The translations under genes and the position numbers were made by a program. From Coriobacteriaceae bacterium (GTDB lineage Bacteria > Actinomycetota > Coriobacteriia > Coriobacteriales > Coriobacteriaceae), in assembly GCA_025992855.1 (NCBI GenBank), contig DAJPGB010000001.1:2170001-2234000 (forward strand): 64,000 nt of DNA, read 5' to 3'. Of this stretch, positions 16,505 through 23,730 are shown one piece after another. The notes beneath the pieces were generated by a model. That model ran no database searches. It saw only the letters and a list, made by a program, of their open reading frames with translations, and was not told the DNA's origin. Every line of letters starts with the position of its first letter. Position 1 is the stretch's first letter.

Positions 16505-16533
16505 AGTATACCGCGGGTCTCGCGGTATCACAA
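16505..16533 (-). promoter_or_regulatory. tatA promoter with palindromic spacer
   Basis: On the minus strand TTGTGA (-35, 16528-16533) and TATACT (-10, 16505-16510) are exactly 17 bases apart. An inverted repeat ATACCGCG / CGCGGTAT with a 5-base centre (16508-16528) fills the spacer, an operator-like position. Confidence 0.7.
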
Positions 16534-16541
16534 CAATAGCT

Positions 16542-16570
16542 AAAAAAAAGGGACCGCAAGAAGCGGTCCC
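16542..16570 (-). terminator. Terminator of tRNA-Pro
   Basis: GGGACCGC / GCGGTCCC stem followed by eight T residues on the minus strand, immediately after the tRNA. Confidence 0.92.
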
Positions 16571-16581
16571 TCCTCATGCTC

Positions 16582-16658
16582 TGGTCGGGTTGACTGGATT
16601 TGAACCAGCGACCCCTGCGTCCCGAACGCAGTGCTCTACCAAACTGAGCCACAACCCG
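16582..16658 (-). tRNA. tRNA-Pro (anticodon CGG)
   Basis: A 77-base cloverleaf with encoded CCA. Acceptor CGGGTTG pairs with CAACCCG, the D-arm contains GGCTCAGTTTGGTAGAGC, the anticodon arm is CTGCG-TTCGGGA-CGCAG with CGG at positions 34-36, and the T-arm is CTGGTTCAAATCCAG. It reads CCG proline codons. Confidence 0.96.
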
Positions 16659-16707
16659 TTAGCTCGACTATAGTAACAAAGATTTTCGCCGCGTGCTAGA
16701 TAAATTT

Positions 16708-17604
16708 TTATTTCTTTGGCGCTTCAATGCGAACCGTGTCGGAAACGAGCTCCGTTGCATAAGCCCACCAGCCGTTTTGTTGAGCCGTCGCCGCAAGATT
16801 GGCTGCCGTGGCGGCGCTATCGCAGAGAGCAAACGAGCAGGCACCCGAACCGCACACGTTTGTGGCAATGGTACCGTCCTGTGAACGAAGCCAGTCGAGC
16901 ACCGTTTGAATCCGCGGCTCCATCTGCGCGGAAATGGCACCCAGGTTGTTGTGGACGAGCGCGTAGGCCGCCTCTGCGTCTCCCGAGCGAAGGGCAGATG
17001 CGATCGCTCCGGGCTTGTCCGCAGGCGCTGGGGTCTCGTCAAAACGTCGATAGGCTTCAATTGTCGAAACGCTTGCCTCGCGCGGCTTGACCAACACGAC
17101 GGGCGTTGCGGGCAGCGCGGGATACTCAGTTGCCAGCACGTCTCCCCCACCTACGTAGAACGCAGGGCTCGCGTGCAAAAAGAAGGGAACGTCGGCGCCA
17201 ATACCGCGCGCGATGTTGTCCAGCGCGGGATCGGTGCGATCAATTCCCCAGAGCTCCGCCAAGGCAACAATGACCGCGGCCGCATCCGTCGAGGGACCGC
17301 CCAAGCCGGCGCACAATGGAATGCGCTTCTCAATCGTCACGCAGATGTTTGCCTCGCGACCATAATGCTCGGCCATAGCAACCGCAGCCCGATACGCCGT
17401 ATTCTTTTGCATGGGAAAATCTGATGACGGAACCGTCTGGACGGTCAACGCCTGCGCCGGCGTAACCGTCACGGTATCGGAAAGACCGACAGCTGCCATC
17501 AGGGAATCGACCCTGTGGTAGCCGCGGTCATCGCGCTCGGTATGAACCCCCAAGTAGAGGTTAATCTTTGCCGGCGCGGAAAGAGTCAGGGACCGATCGG
17601 TCAC
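16708..17604 (-). CDS. ispE: 4-diphosphocytidyl-2-C-methyl-D-erythritol kinase
   Basis: A 298-residue GHMP kinase that phosphorylates CDP-methylerythritol at the 2-hydroxyl in the MEP isoprenoid pathway. Marks are SAPAKINLYLGV at the N-terminus, the GHMP ATP-binding loop PLCAGLGGPSTDAAAVI, the DVPFFL block, and the C-terminal glycine-rich VCGSGACSFALCD. The start is a GTG at 17604, two bases after the veg stop, so translation is probably coupled. The veg-ispE neighbourhood is also known from Firmicutes. Confidence 0.95.
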   Translation of the reverse strand: MTDRSLTLSAPAKINLYLGVHTERDDRGYHRVDSLMAAVGLSDTVTVTPAQALTVQTVPSSDFPMQKNTAYRAAVAMAEHYGREANICVTIEKRIPLCAGLGGPSTDAAAVIVALAELWGIDRTDPALDNIARGIGADVPFFLHASPAFYVGGGDVLATEYPALPATPVVLVKPREASVSTIEAYRRFDETPAPADKPGAIASALRSGDAEAAYALVHNNLGAISAQMEPRIQTVLDWLRSQDGTIATNVCGSGACSFALCDSAATAANLAATAQQNGWWAYATELVSDTVRIEAPKK

Positions 17605-17606
17605 CG

Positions 17607-17903
17607 CTAGTGCTCCTCGAGCTGATTGCCGAGCGGGGTAAAGATATGCTCGCCGCTCTCGGGGTCGAACAGCTCGACCTGACCGGTGAGGACATCGATA
17701 TACTGGTAGGACTGACGCGACTTGCGGCCGCGACGTTCGTCAACCTCGACGATAAAGACTGCCGGATGGACGCTCTTGATGGTGCCCATGCGCTCGACGA
17801 CGCGGGTGCGGCCCATGTTGGCCTTCACCTTGACGCGATCGCCCACCATATCGGTCAGCTTCTCGTGGATGTCGTCGACGTGATTGACTTCCATCTCTTC
17901 CAT
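17607..17903 (-). CDS. veg: Veg family protein
   Basis: A small basic protein of 98 residues with the Veg signature DRVKVKANMGRTRVVERMGTI and TYPxxF-like core HPAVFIVEVDERRGRKSRQSY. The Bacillus Veg protein has been linked to biofilm gene control; the biochemical role is unsettled. The ATG at 17903 (MEEMEVNHVDD) follows GGAGG by eight bases; a second ATG nine bases later is possible. It is the first gene of a two-gene unit with ispE. A small hairpin, AGGGG/CCCCT, and AT-rich promoter-like sequence lie in 17930-17985. Confidence 0.88.
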   Translation of the reverse strand: MEEMEVNHVDDIHEKLTDMVGDRVKVKANMGRTRVVERMGTIKSVHPAVFIVEVDERRGRKSRQSYQYIDVLTGQVELFDPESGEHIFTPLGNQLEEH

Positions 17904-18058
17904 GAACAGGGCCTCCAGAAGGTGCAATTCAAAAAGGGGATAATACCCCTAAGATAGACAAAACTCTAATACTATAGCACCCTGTTGCCGCTATACGCAA
18001 GTAGCTAAATCAGCCCCGTCCCAAATACGTACCAGACGACAACCTCGCATGACCAGTT

Positions 18059-18086
18059 GTTACGCGGTTTAGTAAAACCGCGTAAC
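18059..18086. repeat. GTTACGCGGTT hairpin abutting the dtd stop
   Basis: GTTACGCGGTTT / AAACCGCGTAAC with a four-base loop, directly touching the dtd stop codon at 18087. Second copy of the element beside lysS. Confidence 0.82.
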
Positions 18087-18533
18087 CTAAAGGTTGTCGG
18101 TATCGAGGACGATGGTGAATGGGCCGTCGTTGACGAGGTCGACTTTCATATCGGCGCCAAAGATGCCGTGCGCCACGTGTTCGACATCTTTGCGAACGAG
18201 CGTCAAGAAGTACTCGTAGAGCTCGTTGGCAACATCGGGGGCGCCGGCATCGGTAAACGATGGGCGGCGGCCGTGACGGCAATCGGCGAACAGCGTGAAC
18301 TGCGACACTACGAGAACCTCGCCGTCGACATCGGCAAGTGCCAGGTTGGTCTTGCCGTTCTCGTCCTCGTTAATGCGCAAGCCGCGGAGCTTGCCCCACA
18401 GCTTATCAGCCTCGGCGCGCGTGTCGCCGTGGCCCACGCCCAACAGCACCAGATAGCCGCGCCCAATTTTGCCCACGTACTCGCCGTCGACCGTCACGCC
18501 GGCGTTGAGCACGCGCTGAACCACCGCACGCAC
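18087..18533 (-). CDS. dtd: D-aminoacyl-tRNA deacylase
   Basis: A 148-residue homodimeric proofreading enzyme that hydrolyses D-amino acids (and Gly) from tRNA. The family start MRAVVQRV and the active-site strand VSQFTLFADCRHGRRPSF are clear. The cross-subunit Gly-cisPro motif region reads NDGPFT, where NxGPVT is usual, a mild substitution that keeps the Gly-Pro. The start is a GTG at 18533, a few bases beyond the rdgB stop, so the genes are likely co-translated. Confidence 0.95.
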   Translation of the reverse strand: MRAVVQRVLNAGVTVDGEYVGKIGRGYLVLLGVGHGDTRAEADKLWGKLRGLRINEDENGKTNLALADVDGEVLVVSQFTLFADCRHGRRPSFTDAGAPDVANELYEYFLTLVRKDVEHVAHGIFGADMKVDLVNDGPFTIVLDTDNL

Positions 18534-18536
18534 GGC

Positions 18537-19178
18537 CTACTCCTCGCCCGTCAGTTTGGCGGATAGGTGCTCGAGCGCATGGAATCGATGGCTGATGGCG
18601 TTCTTCTCGTCCGCCGTGAGCTCGGCCATAGTCTTGCCCGGCGTATCGACCGGCAGGAACAGCGGGTCGTAGCCAAAGCCGTGATCGCCGCGGCCCTCGT
18701 GCGCGATAACGCCCTCACAGGCGCCCTCGCCATAGGTGACCAGGCCGTCCGTATCGATGAGCGCAACGACGCTCATAAAGCGCGCGGTGCGGTCCTCGTC
18801 TGCCACGCCTTCCAGATTCACGAGCAGCTTGGCATTGTTGGCGGCATCGTCGCCATGCACGCCCGCATAGCGCGCGCTATACACGCCCGGCTCGCCGTCC
18901 AGGGCATCAACGACCAAGCCCGAATCGTCGGCAATGGCCATAAGGCCCGTCTCCTCAACCGCGGCTTGGGCCTTGATGATGGCGTTCTCCAAAAACGTCG
19001 TGCCGTTTTCCTCGGGGTCCTCAAATTCGCCCAGCTGGCCGAGCGCCACAAAGCGCACCTCGGGCATGACCTTGCCCAAAATGGCCTCGATCTCGGTGAG
19101 CTTATGGGCGTTGCCCGTTGCCACGACAATGGTCGCCGCCGGGTCGAGGGTGTCGATGTCGATCTTCTCAAGTGCCAT
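18537..19178 (-). CDS. rdgB: XTP/dITP diphosphatase (RdgB/HAM1 family)
   Basis: A 213-residue nucleotide-pool cleaner that converts XTP and (d)ITP to monophosphates. Conserved blocks are VVATGNAHKLTEIEAIL, the magnesium-site segment ADDSGLVVDALDGEPGVYSARYAG, and FGYDPLFLP near the C-terminus. AAGGAG seven bases before the ATG at 19178 supports the start. It lies between rph and dtd in a compact minus-strand group; the rph-rdgB pairing is widely conserved. Confidence 0.95.
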   Translation of the reverse strand: MALEKIDIDTLDPAATIVVATGNAHKLTEIEAILGKVMPEVRFVALGQLGEFEDPEENGTTFLENAIIKAQAAVEETGLMAIADDSGLVVDALDGEPGVYSARYAGVHGDDAANNAKLLVNLEGVADEDRTARFMSVVALIDTDGLVTYGEGACEGVIAHEGRGDHGFGYDPLFLPVDTPGKTMAELTADEKNAISHRFHALEHLSAKLTGEE

Positions 19179-19270
19179 GAGTGGTCTCCTTGTCTCTATA
19201 GCAATGCCGCGCCGAGGGCGACGAGGGCCTCCGCCTCTCCCCTCTCAATCAACGGCAGTCTTATACTTCG

Positions 19271-19323
19271 ACGTTTTCCCAGATAAAACCTGCCAAAATA
19301 AACCTGTCCCTTTTTGGCAGGTT
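19271..19323. repeat. 53-bp REP-like element, copy 1
   Basis: It begins ACGTTTTCCCAGATAAAA and ends in the hairpin AACCTGCC...GGCAGGTT with CCTGTCCC in the loop. The last two bases fall within the rph stop codon. It differs by one base from the inverted copy at 50343-50395, and a more degenerate copy lies at 45473-45524. Confidence 0.88.
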
Positions 19324-20047
19324 AGGCGAGGGCTTGGCGCTGAAGCTCGATGAGCTCGGCGATACCCTTGTCACCCAGGTCGACCAGGGCGTTGAGGCGC
19401 TTGCGGTCGAAGGGCGCCTGCTCGCCGGTACCCTGGAGCTCGATCATCTCACCGGTGTCGGTGGCGACGAGGTTCATGTCGACCTCGGCATGGCTGTCCT
19501 CGGAATAATCGAGGTCAAGCAGCGTATTGCCGTCGACAACGCCCATGGAGATGGCAGCCACCTGGCCGATAAGCGGGATGCGCTCGATCTTGCCCGCCTC
19601 GACCCACATGGCGAGGGCGTCGTGCAGCGCCACCCAGGCGCCGGTGATGCTCGCTGTACGCGTGCCGCCATCGGCCTGAATCACATCGCAGTCAACGGTG
19701 ACGGTGTACTCGCCGAGCGCCTTCATGTTGACGACGGTACGCAGGCTGCGGCCAATGAGGCGCTCGATCTCCATGGAGCGACCCTTGCGGTTGGCGTGCT
19801 CGCGCTTGCAGCGCTTGCCGGTCGACGCCGGCAGCATGGCGTATTCCGCGGTCACCCAGCCGGCCTTAGCTCCCTTTCGCCAGCCCGGCACGCCCTCCTC
19901 GATAGTGGCGGCGCACAGCACGCGCGTGTCACCGAACTCGGCCAAACACGAGCCGTGGGCGTGCTTCATGACCCCACGGGTGAGCTTAACGGGGCGTAAC
20001 TCGTTGGCGGCGCGATCGTTGGCGCGGTTGACCTGCATGTACTCCAT
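19322..20047 (-). CDS. rph: Ribonuclease PH
   Basis: A 241-residue phosphorolytic 3'-exoribonuclease that trims tRNA precursors, normally a hexamer. Family blocks are FGDTRVLCAATIEEGVP, GWVTAEYAMLP, the phosphate-binding RKGRSMEIERLIGRSLR, DCDVIQADGGTRTASITG and DLDYSEDSHAEVDMNLV. AAAGGAAA precedes the ATG at 20047; the ATG of MQVNRAND three codons in is the alternative. Its stop codon overlaps the 53-bp repeat. Confidence 0.96.
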   Translation of the reverse strand: MEYMQVNRANDRAANELRPVKLTRGVMKHAHGSCLAEFGDTRVLCAATIEEGVPGWRKGAKAGWVTAEYAMLPASTGKRCKREHANRKGRSMEIERLIGRSLRTVVNMKALGEYTVTVDCDVIQADGGTRTASITGAWVALHDALAMWVEAGKIERIPLIGQVAAISMGVVDGNTLLDLDYSEDSHAEVDMNLVATDTGEMIELQGTGEQAPFDRKRLNALVDLGDKGIAELIELQRQALA

Positions 20048-20101
20048 AGAAATTTCCTTTCGGCAAAAGATGTGGCGAAGGCTTTGGCGGCTGCCTTACA
20101 T

Positions 20102-20986
20102 CTATTTCAGCTCATCGATATCGATATGTTCGATGCTCTTGAGCGGCTGACCAAAGATAAAGCTGCCCGCCACCGCAAACTCGGCAATGTTATCGGCCGT
20201 CGTGGCAAAACGATGCTGCGGCTCGGCGGCGTCGCCCGCCAGCTGCTCGCGGCGCGTGAGGATATCGGTCAGCTCGCGTGTGGTCTCCTCGGCGGAACTC
20301 ACGACGCGCACCCCAGACCCCAGCGCATGGCGGATAGGTCCCACCAACAGCGGGAAATGCGTACAGCCGAGCACCACGGTATCGATACCGTGGTCGCGCA
20401 GCGGCTCAACCGTGGCACCCACCAGCGCACGCACGGCAGGCGTATCGAAGATGTCCTCGTTCTCAAGCCACTGTTCCTGCAGATGTGCACCCGAGGCGAG
20501 CTCGTGTTCGACAACCTCGACAAAGCTCGAGGCAGGACAGCCGTATACATCGACGCCGGCATCTAGATCCTGAATGGCGCGCGTGTAGGCGCCCGAGCGA
20601 ATGGTGAGGTTGGTGGCGAGCACGCCCACGCGACGCGCACGCGTGCTGTTGATTGCTGCACGGGCACCCGGCGCGATCACGCCGATCACGGGAACGTCGA
20701 GCACCTGCTGGGCCAAACGCAAGGCCGCAGCGGTCGCCGTGTTGCAGGCGATGACCATAATCTTGACGTCGTGCTTCGAAAGCCAACGACCCGCCTGCAA
20801 CGCAAACGAGCGCACCTCATCCTCGGTGCGCGTGCCGTAGGGGCAGCGCTTGGTGTCGCCAAAGTAGTAGACGGACTCGTGCGGCAGCGCCGTCGCGATG
20901 GCGCGCGCAACCGTCAGACCGCCCAAACCAGAATCGAACACGCCAATCGGGCGCGTGTCGCCTGCCGGATTCTCGATATCGGACAT
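20102..20986 (-). CDS. murI: Glutamate racemase
   Basis: A 294-residue enzyme that supplies D-glutamate for peptidoglycan. The two catalytic cysteines are in VIACNTATAAALR and VVLGCTHFPLL; the N-terminal GVFDSGLGGLTVARAI and YFGDTKRCPYG are family hallmarks. It is transcribed ahead of rph with 54 bases between. The ATG at 20986 has GAGGT very close upstream. Confidence 0.95.
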   Translation of the reverse strand: MSDIENPAGDTRPIGVFDSGLGGLTVARAIATALPHESVYYFGDTKRCPYGTRTEDEVRSFALQAGRWLSKHDVKIMVIACNTATAAALRLAQQVLDVPVIGVIAPGARAAINSTRARRVGVLATNLTIRSGAYTRAIQDLDAGVDVYGCPASSFVEVVEHELASGAHLQEQWLENEDIFDTPAVRALVGATVEPLRDHGIDTVVLGCTHFPLLVGPIRHALGSGVRVVSSAEETTRELTDILTRREQLAGDAAEPQHRFATTADNIAEFAVAGSFIFGQPLKSIEHIDIDELK

Positions 20987-21037
20987 TACCTCACCAGTCT
21001 CTCTCGAAAAGACATGTCCAAGTGCGGCGGCGCCGCG

Positions 21038-21949
21038 CTACGAACGCGCCGCGACCAGCAGCTCTGCCGTCGCCGCCCAACCGTCGACAATTTTGCCGCG
21101 CGTAACGAAAGCGTTCTCGCAAGCAGCCAGGAACTCGGGCGCGCCGGCGCTCGTCAGGCCATTCTCGACCAGGCAGAACGTGCCCACGTGATCGGCCATG
21201 TAGAAGTCGGACTCGGAATCGCCGAGCGCCAACGTCTCCTCGCGCTCGATCCCCAGGTGCTCGCAGAAGTGCGCAATGGCGACGCCCTTGTTGAGGCCCG
21301 CGGGGTTGATGTTGAATGCGCGACCGTCCTCGACGCGATCGAGCTCGAGCGTCGTCGGCTTGGACAGGTGAGTCAGATGGCCGTTGCAAGCCCAGATCAG
21401 ACCGCAGCCGGCCTCGTCCAGGATGGCCTGAACCTCATCGTCGGGCACATCGCCGCGCATGCCGACGGTGACCTCACGGTATTTGTAGCCGGTCGACATG
21501 TCGTTGTGATACTCGATCTTGTGCGGCCAGCGGGCGAGGATCTTCTCGCACACGCCGGTCTGCTCGATCACCTGGTGCGGCGTGAGGCCGCAAGAGGAGT
21601 CGTAGGGCATGTCGCCGGTCAGATACTCCCAATCGTTGGCTTTAAGGTCGTACATGACCAGACCGCCCATCTCGCCAATGTAGGAGTTGAGGCCGAGCAC
21701 GCGCGCGTCCTCGTGGATCATGGTACGGTTGCGGCCCGAGGTGGGAACCACCTGAATACCAGCGCAAGCGAGCGCCACGACGGCCTCGACGAGTTTGGTC
21801 GAGGGGTTGCCGTCGTTGTCGCGCAGCACGCACGAGCCGGGTGCAAGCATCGTGGCATCCAGGTCGGTAAAGACGTACTTGACCTTGGCCAAGCGCTCGC
21901 GCATCTCGCCCGAAAGCTCGGCGACGGTCGGCAGGGTATTGTGGGACAT
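21038..21949 (-). CDS. HAD-superfamily phosphatase (Cof-like)
   Basis: A HAD hydrolase of 303 residues. Motif I is VFTDLDATML (nucleophile Asp, Ala in place of the usual Gly), motif II the Thr of VVPTSGRNRTMI, and motif III/IV the late LALGDSESDFYMADHVG with acidic metal ligands. The bulky insertion between motifs II and III places it with Cof-type sugar or cofactor phosphatases; the substrate is not predictable. The ATG at 21949 follows GGAG by five bases; the frame opens 14 codons earlier without an RBS. It sits between murE and murI. Confidence 0.85.
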   Translation of the reverse strand: MSHNTLPTVAELSGEMRERLAKVKYVFTDLDATMLAPGSCVLRDNDGNPSTKLVEAVVALACAGIQVVPTSGRNRTMIHEDARVLGLNSYIGEMGGLVMYDLKANDWEYLTGDMPYDSSCGLTPHQVIEQTGVCEKILARWPHKIEYHNDMSTGYKYREVTVGMRGDVPDDEVQAILDEAGCGLIWACNGHLTHLSKPTTLELDRVEDGRAFNINPAGLNKGVAIAHFCEHLGIEREETLALGDSESDFYMADHVGTFCLVENGLTSAGAPEFLAACENAFVTRGKIVDGWAATAELLVAARS

Positions 21950-22056
21950 GGTTACTCCGTTTACGTAGAAGGGTTTGGACTTGGACGGCATGTTTTGATT
22001 GAGGGAACACGCTTATGGCGACAGCGCACTCAGGGCGCCGCCGCCATCATGGTTCA

Positions 22057-23619
22057 TTAGTCAAACTGGGCAACATCGATCAGGCGATTGGCCAGCGAAA
22101 GGTCGCTCTCGATGGGCACGAACTCGTCGCCCACGTGCATGAGCTCCTCGTCACCCTTTGCCAGCAGCAAGACAATGGTGGGAGCATCGGGGTTGACGTA
22201 CTCCTCGCGCGCCGCCTTGAACGCCGCATGCACAGCGGCTTCGCGATCGAGGATGATCTTGTTCGGCGTATCGTCGGGAACATGTTCGGCAAGCTCGCGA
22301 CAGACCTTCATCGGGTCCTCGTGAGCCGGGTCCTCATTGGCAAAGATCATCAGGTCGGAATACGGTGCGGCCTCGCGCGGAAGCTGCTCGCGGCGCTCCT
22401 GCGCCTTGCCGCCGGCAGCGCCAAACACCGCAATGACCGGACTAGCGGGAAACGCGCGCTTGACCGACGAGAAAAGCGAGCGGAACGAAAGCTGGTTGTG
22501 CGCGTAGTCGACGACACAAATTACGCGGCCGTCCTTCGACTCCACGACCTCCATACGGCCCGGCACACGCAGTTTTGAGAGGCCCTTCTTGATAGCCTCG
22601 ATACCGATGCCGATCTCGCGCGCAGCGGCGATAGCGACCAGCGCGTTCTCCACGTTAAAGTCGCCCGCGATACCCAGCAGGACCTTCTCCCCCGCCTCGG
22701 ACTCGTCGGCACACAAGCCATGCAAGTTGAACTCGATGCTAAAGCCGACCATGCGTACGTCGCTCGCCCACAGACTTGCCTCGGGATGCTCGACGCCAAC
22801 GGTCACCAAGCGCTCGGCCGTCGACGCTGCCTCTAGCACACGGTCAACCTCTTCGGTGCCTAGATTCACCACGGCGGTCTTTGCCTGGTCAAAGATCCTG
22901 AGTTTGCTCTCAAAATAATCCTCAAACGTGGGGTGTTCGATCGGCGAGATGTGGTCGCGGCCGATGTTGAGGAAGCACGCCACGTCAAACGGCAGATTCT
23001 CGACGCGTTGGTACTTGAGCGCCTGGCTCGAAACCTCCATGACCATGGACTGGCGACCGGACGTGCGGCAGTTGGCGATATGGCGCCAGACCTCGGGGGC
23101 CTCGGGCGTAGTATTGGTGCTCTCGTAGCACTCGATGCCATCGTCGGTACTCACCGAGCCGATCATGCCGCAGGACTCGCCCGCCGCTTTGATAATCGAC
23201 TGGAGCATAAAAGCGGCCGTGGTCTTTCCCTTGGTACCGGTGATACCCACGATCTTGACGTCGTGGTCGGGACGGTCGTAGACCTCCGGCGGCAACAGGG
23301 CCATGGCCGTGCGAACGCTATCAACAACCAGCATCGCAGCACCGCTCTCCTGCGCCAGCGGCTCCAGAGACTCGACCAGTGACTCCTCGCACACAAATGC
23401 GACGGCGCCCGCATCGAGCGCCATGCTCAAAAACGCGGGCTTAAAGGCAGCACCTTTGCAGAAGAACACGTCACCTGCCGAGACCGCGCGCGAATCAAAC
23501 GAGCAACCGGTCACGGCACGCTCGTCAACCTGCTCTGATGCGCGCAGCTCGCCGCACACATCGAGAAGCTTGGCAAGCGTATCGACCGTGGTCACGGTCG
23601 CGGAATCCGAATGGTGCAT
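22057..23619 (-). CDS. murE: UDP-N-acetylmuramoyl-tripeptide synthetase (MurE family)
   Basis: A 520-residue Mur ligase that adds the third stem-peptide residue to UDP-MurNAc-dipeptide. The ATP loop is VGITGTKGKTTAAFMLQ; the central block has MEVSSQALKYQRVENL and NIGRDHISPIEHPTFEDYF, with the likely carbamylated Lys in ESKLRIFDQAK. The third-residue motif, DNPR in meso-DAP enzymes, reads NEDPAHEDP here, lacking the Arg that contacts DAP. A lysine or ornithine substrate is therefore more likely than DAP, by inference. AAAGGTG precedes the ATG at 23619. Confidence 0.9.
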   Translation of the reverse strand: MHHSDSATVTTVDTLAKLLDVCGELRASEQVDERAVTGCSFDSRAVSAGDVFFCKGAAFKPAFLSMALDAGAVAFVCEESLVESLEPLAQESGAAMLVVDSVRTAMALLPPEVYDRPDHDVKIVGITGTKGKTTAAFMLQSIIKAAGESCGMIGSVSTDDGIECYESTNTTPEAPEVWRHIANCRTSGRQSMVMEVSSQALKYQRVENLPFDVACFLNIGRDHISPIEHPTFEDYFESKLRIFDQAKTAVVNLGTEEVDRVLEAASTAERLVTVGVEHPEASLWASDVRMVGFSIEFNLHGLCADESEAGEKVLLGIAGDFNVENALVAIAAAREIGIGIEAIKKGLSKLRVPGRMEVVESKDGRVICVVDYAHNQLSFRSLFSSVKRAFPASPVIAVFGAAGGKAQERREQLPREAAPYSDLMIFANEDPAHEDPMKVCRELAEHVPDDTPNKIILDREAAVHAAFKAAREEYVNPDAPTIVLLLAKGDEELMHVGDEFVPIESDLSLANRLIDVAQFD

Positions 23620-23683
23620 CTTTCACCTTTCTCAGCCATTTGGCAGGGACGGTTTTATAGTAACTGAAACGCACCCACGCAAA

Positions 23684-23705
23684 AACGGCTCCCGGAGGAG
23701 CCGTT
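23684..23705 (-). terminator. Terminator of asnB
   Basis: AACGGCTCC / GGAGCCGTT stem with a four-base loop, then TTTTTGCG on the minus strand. Confidence 0.88.
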
Positions 23706-23730
23706 ACGCGCAGGCGTTCGTCAGCCGAGG

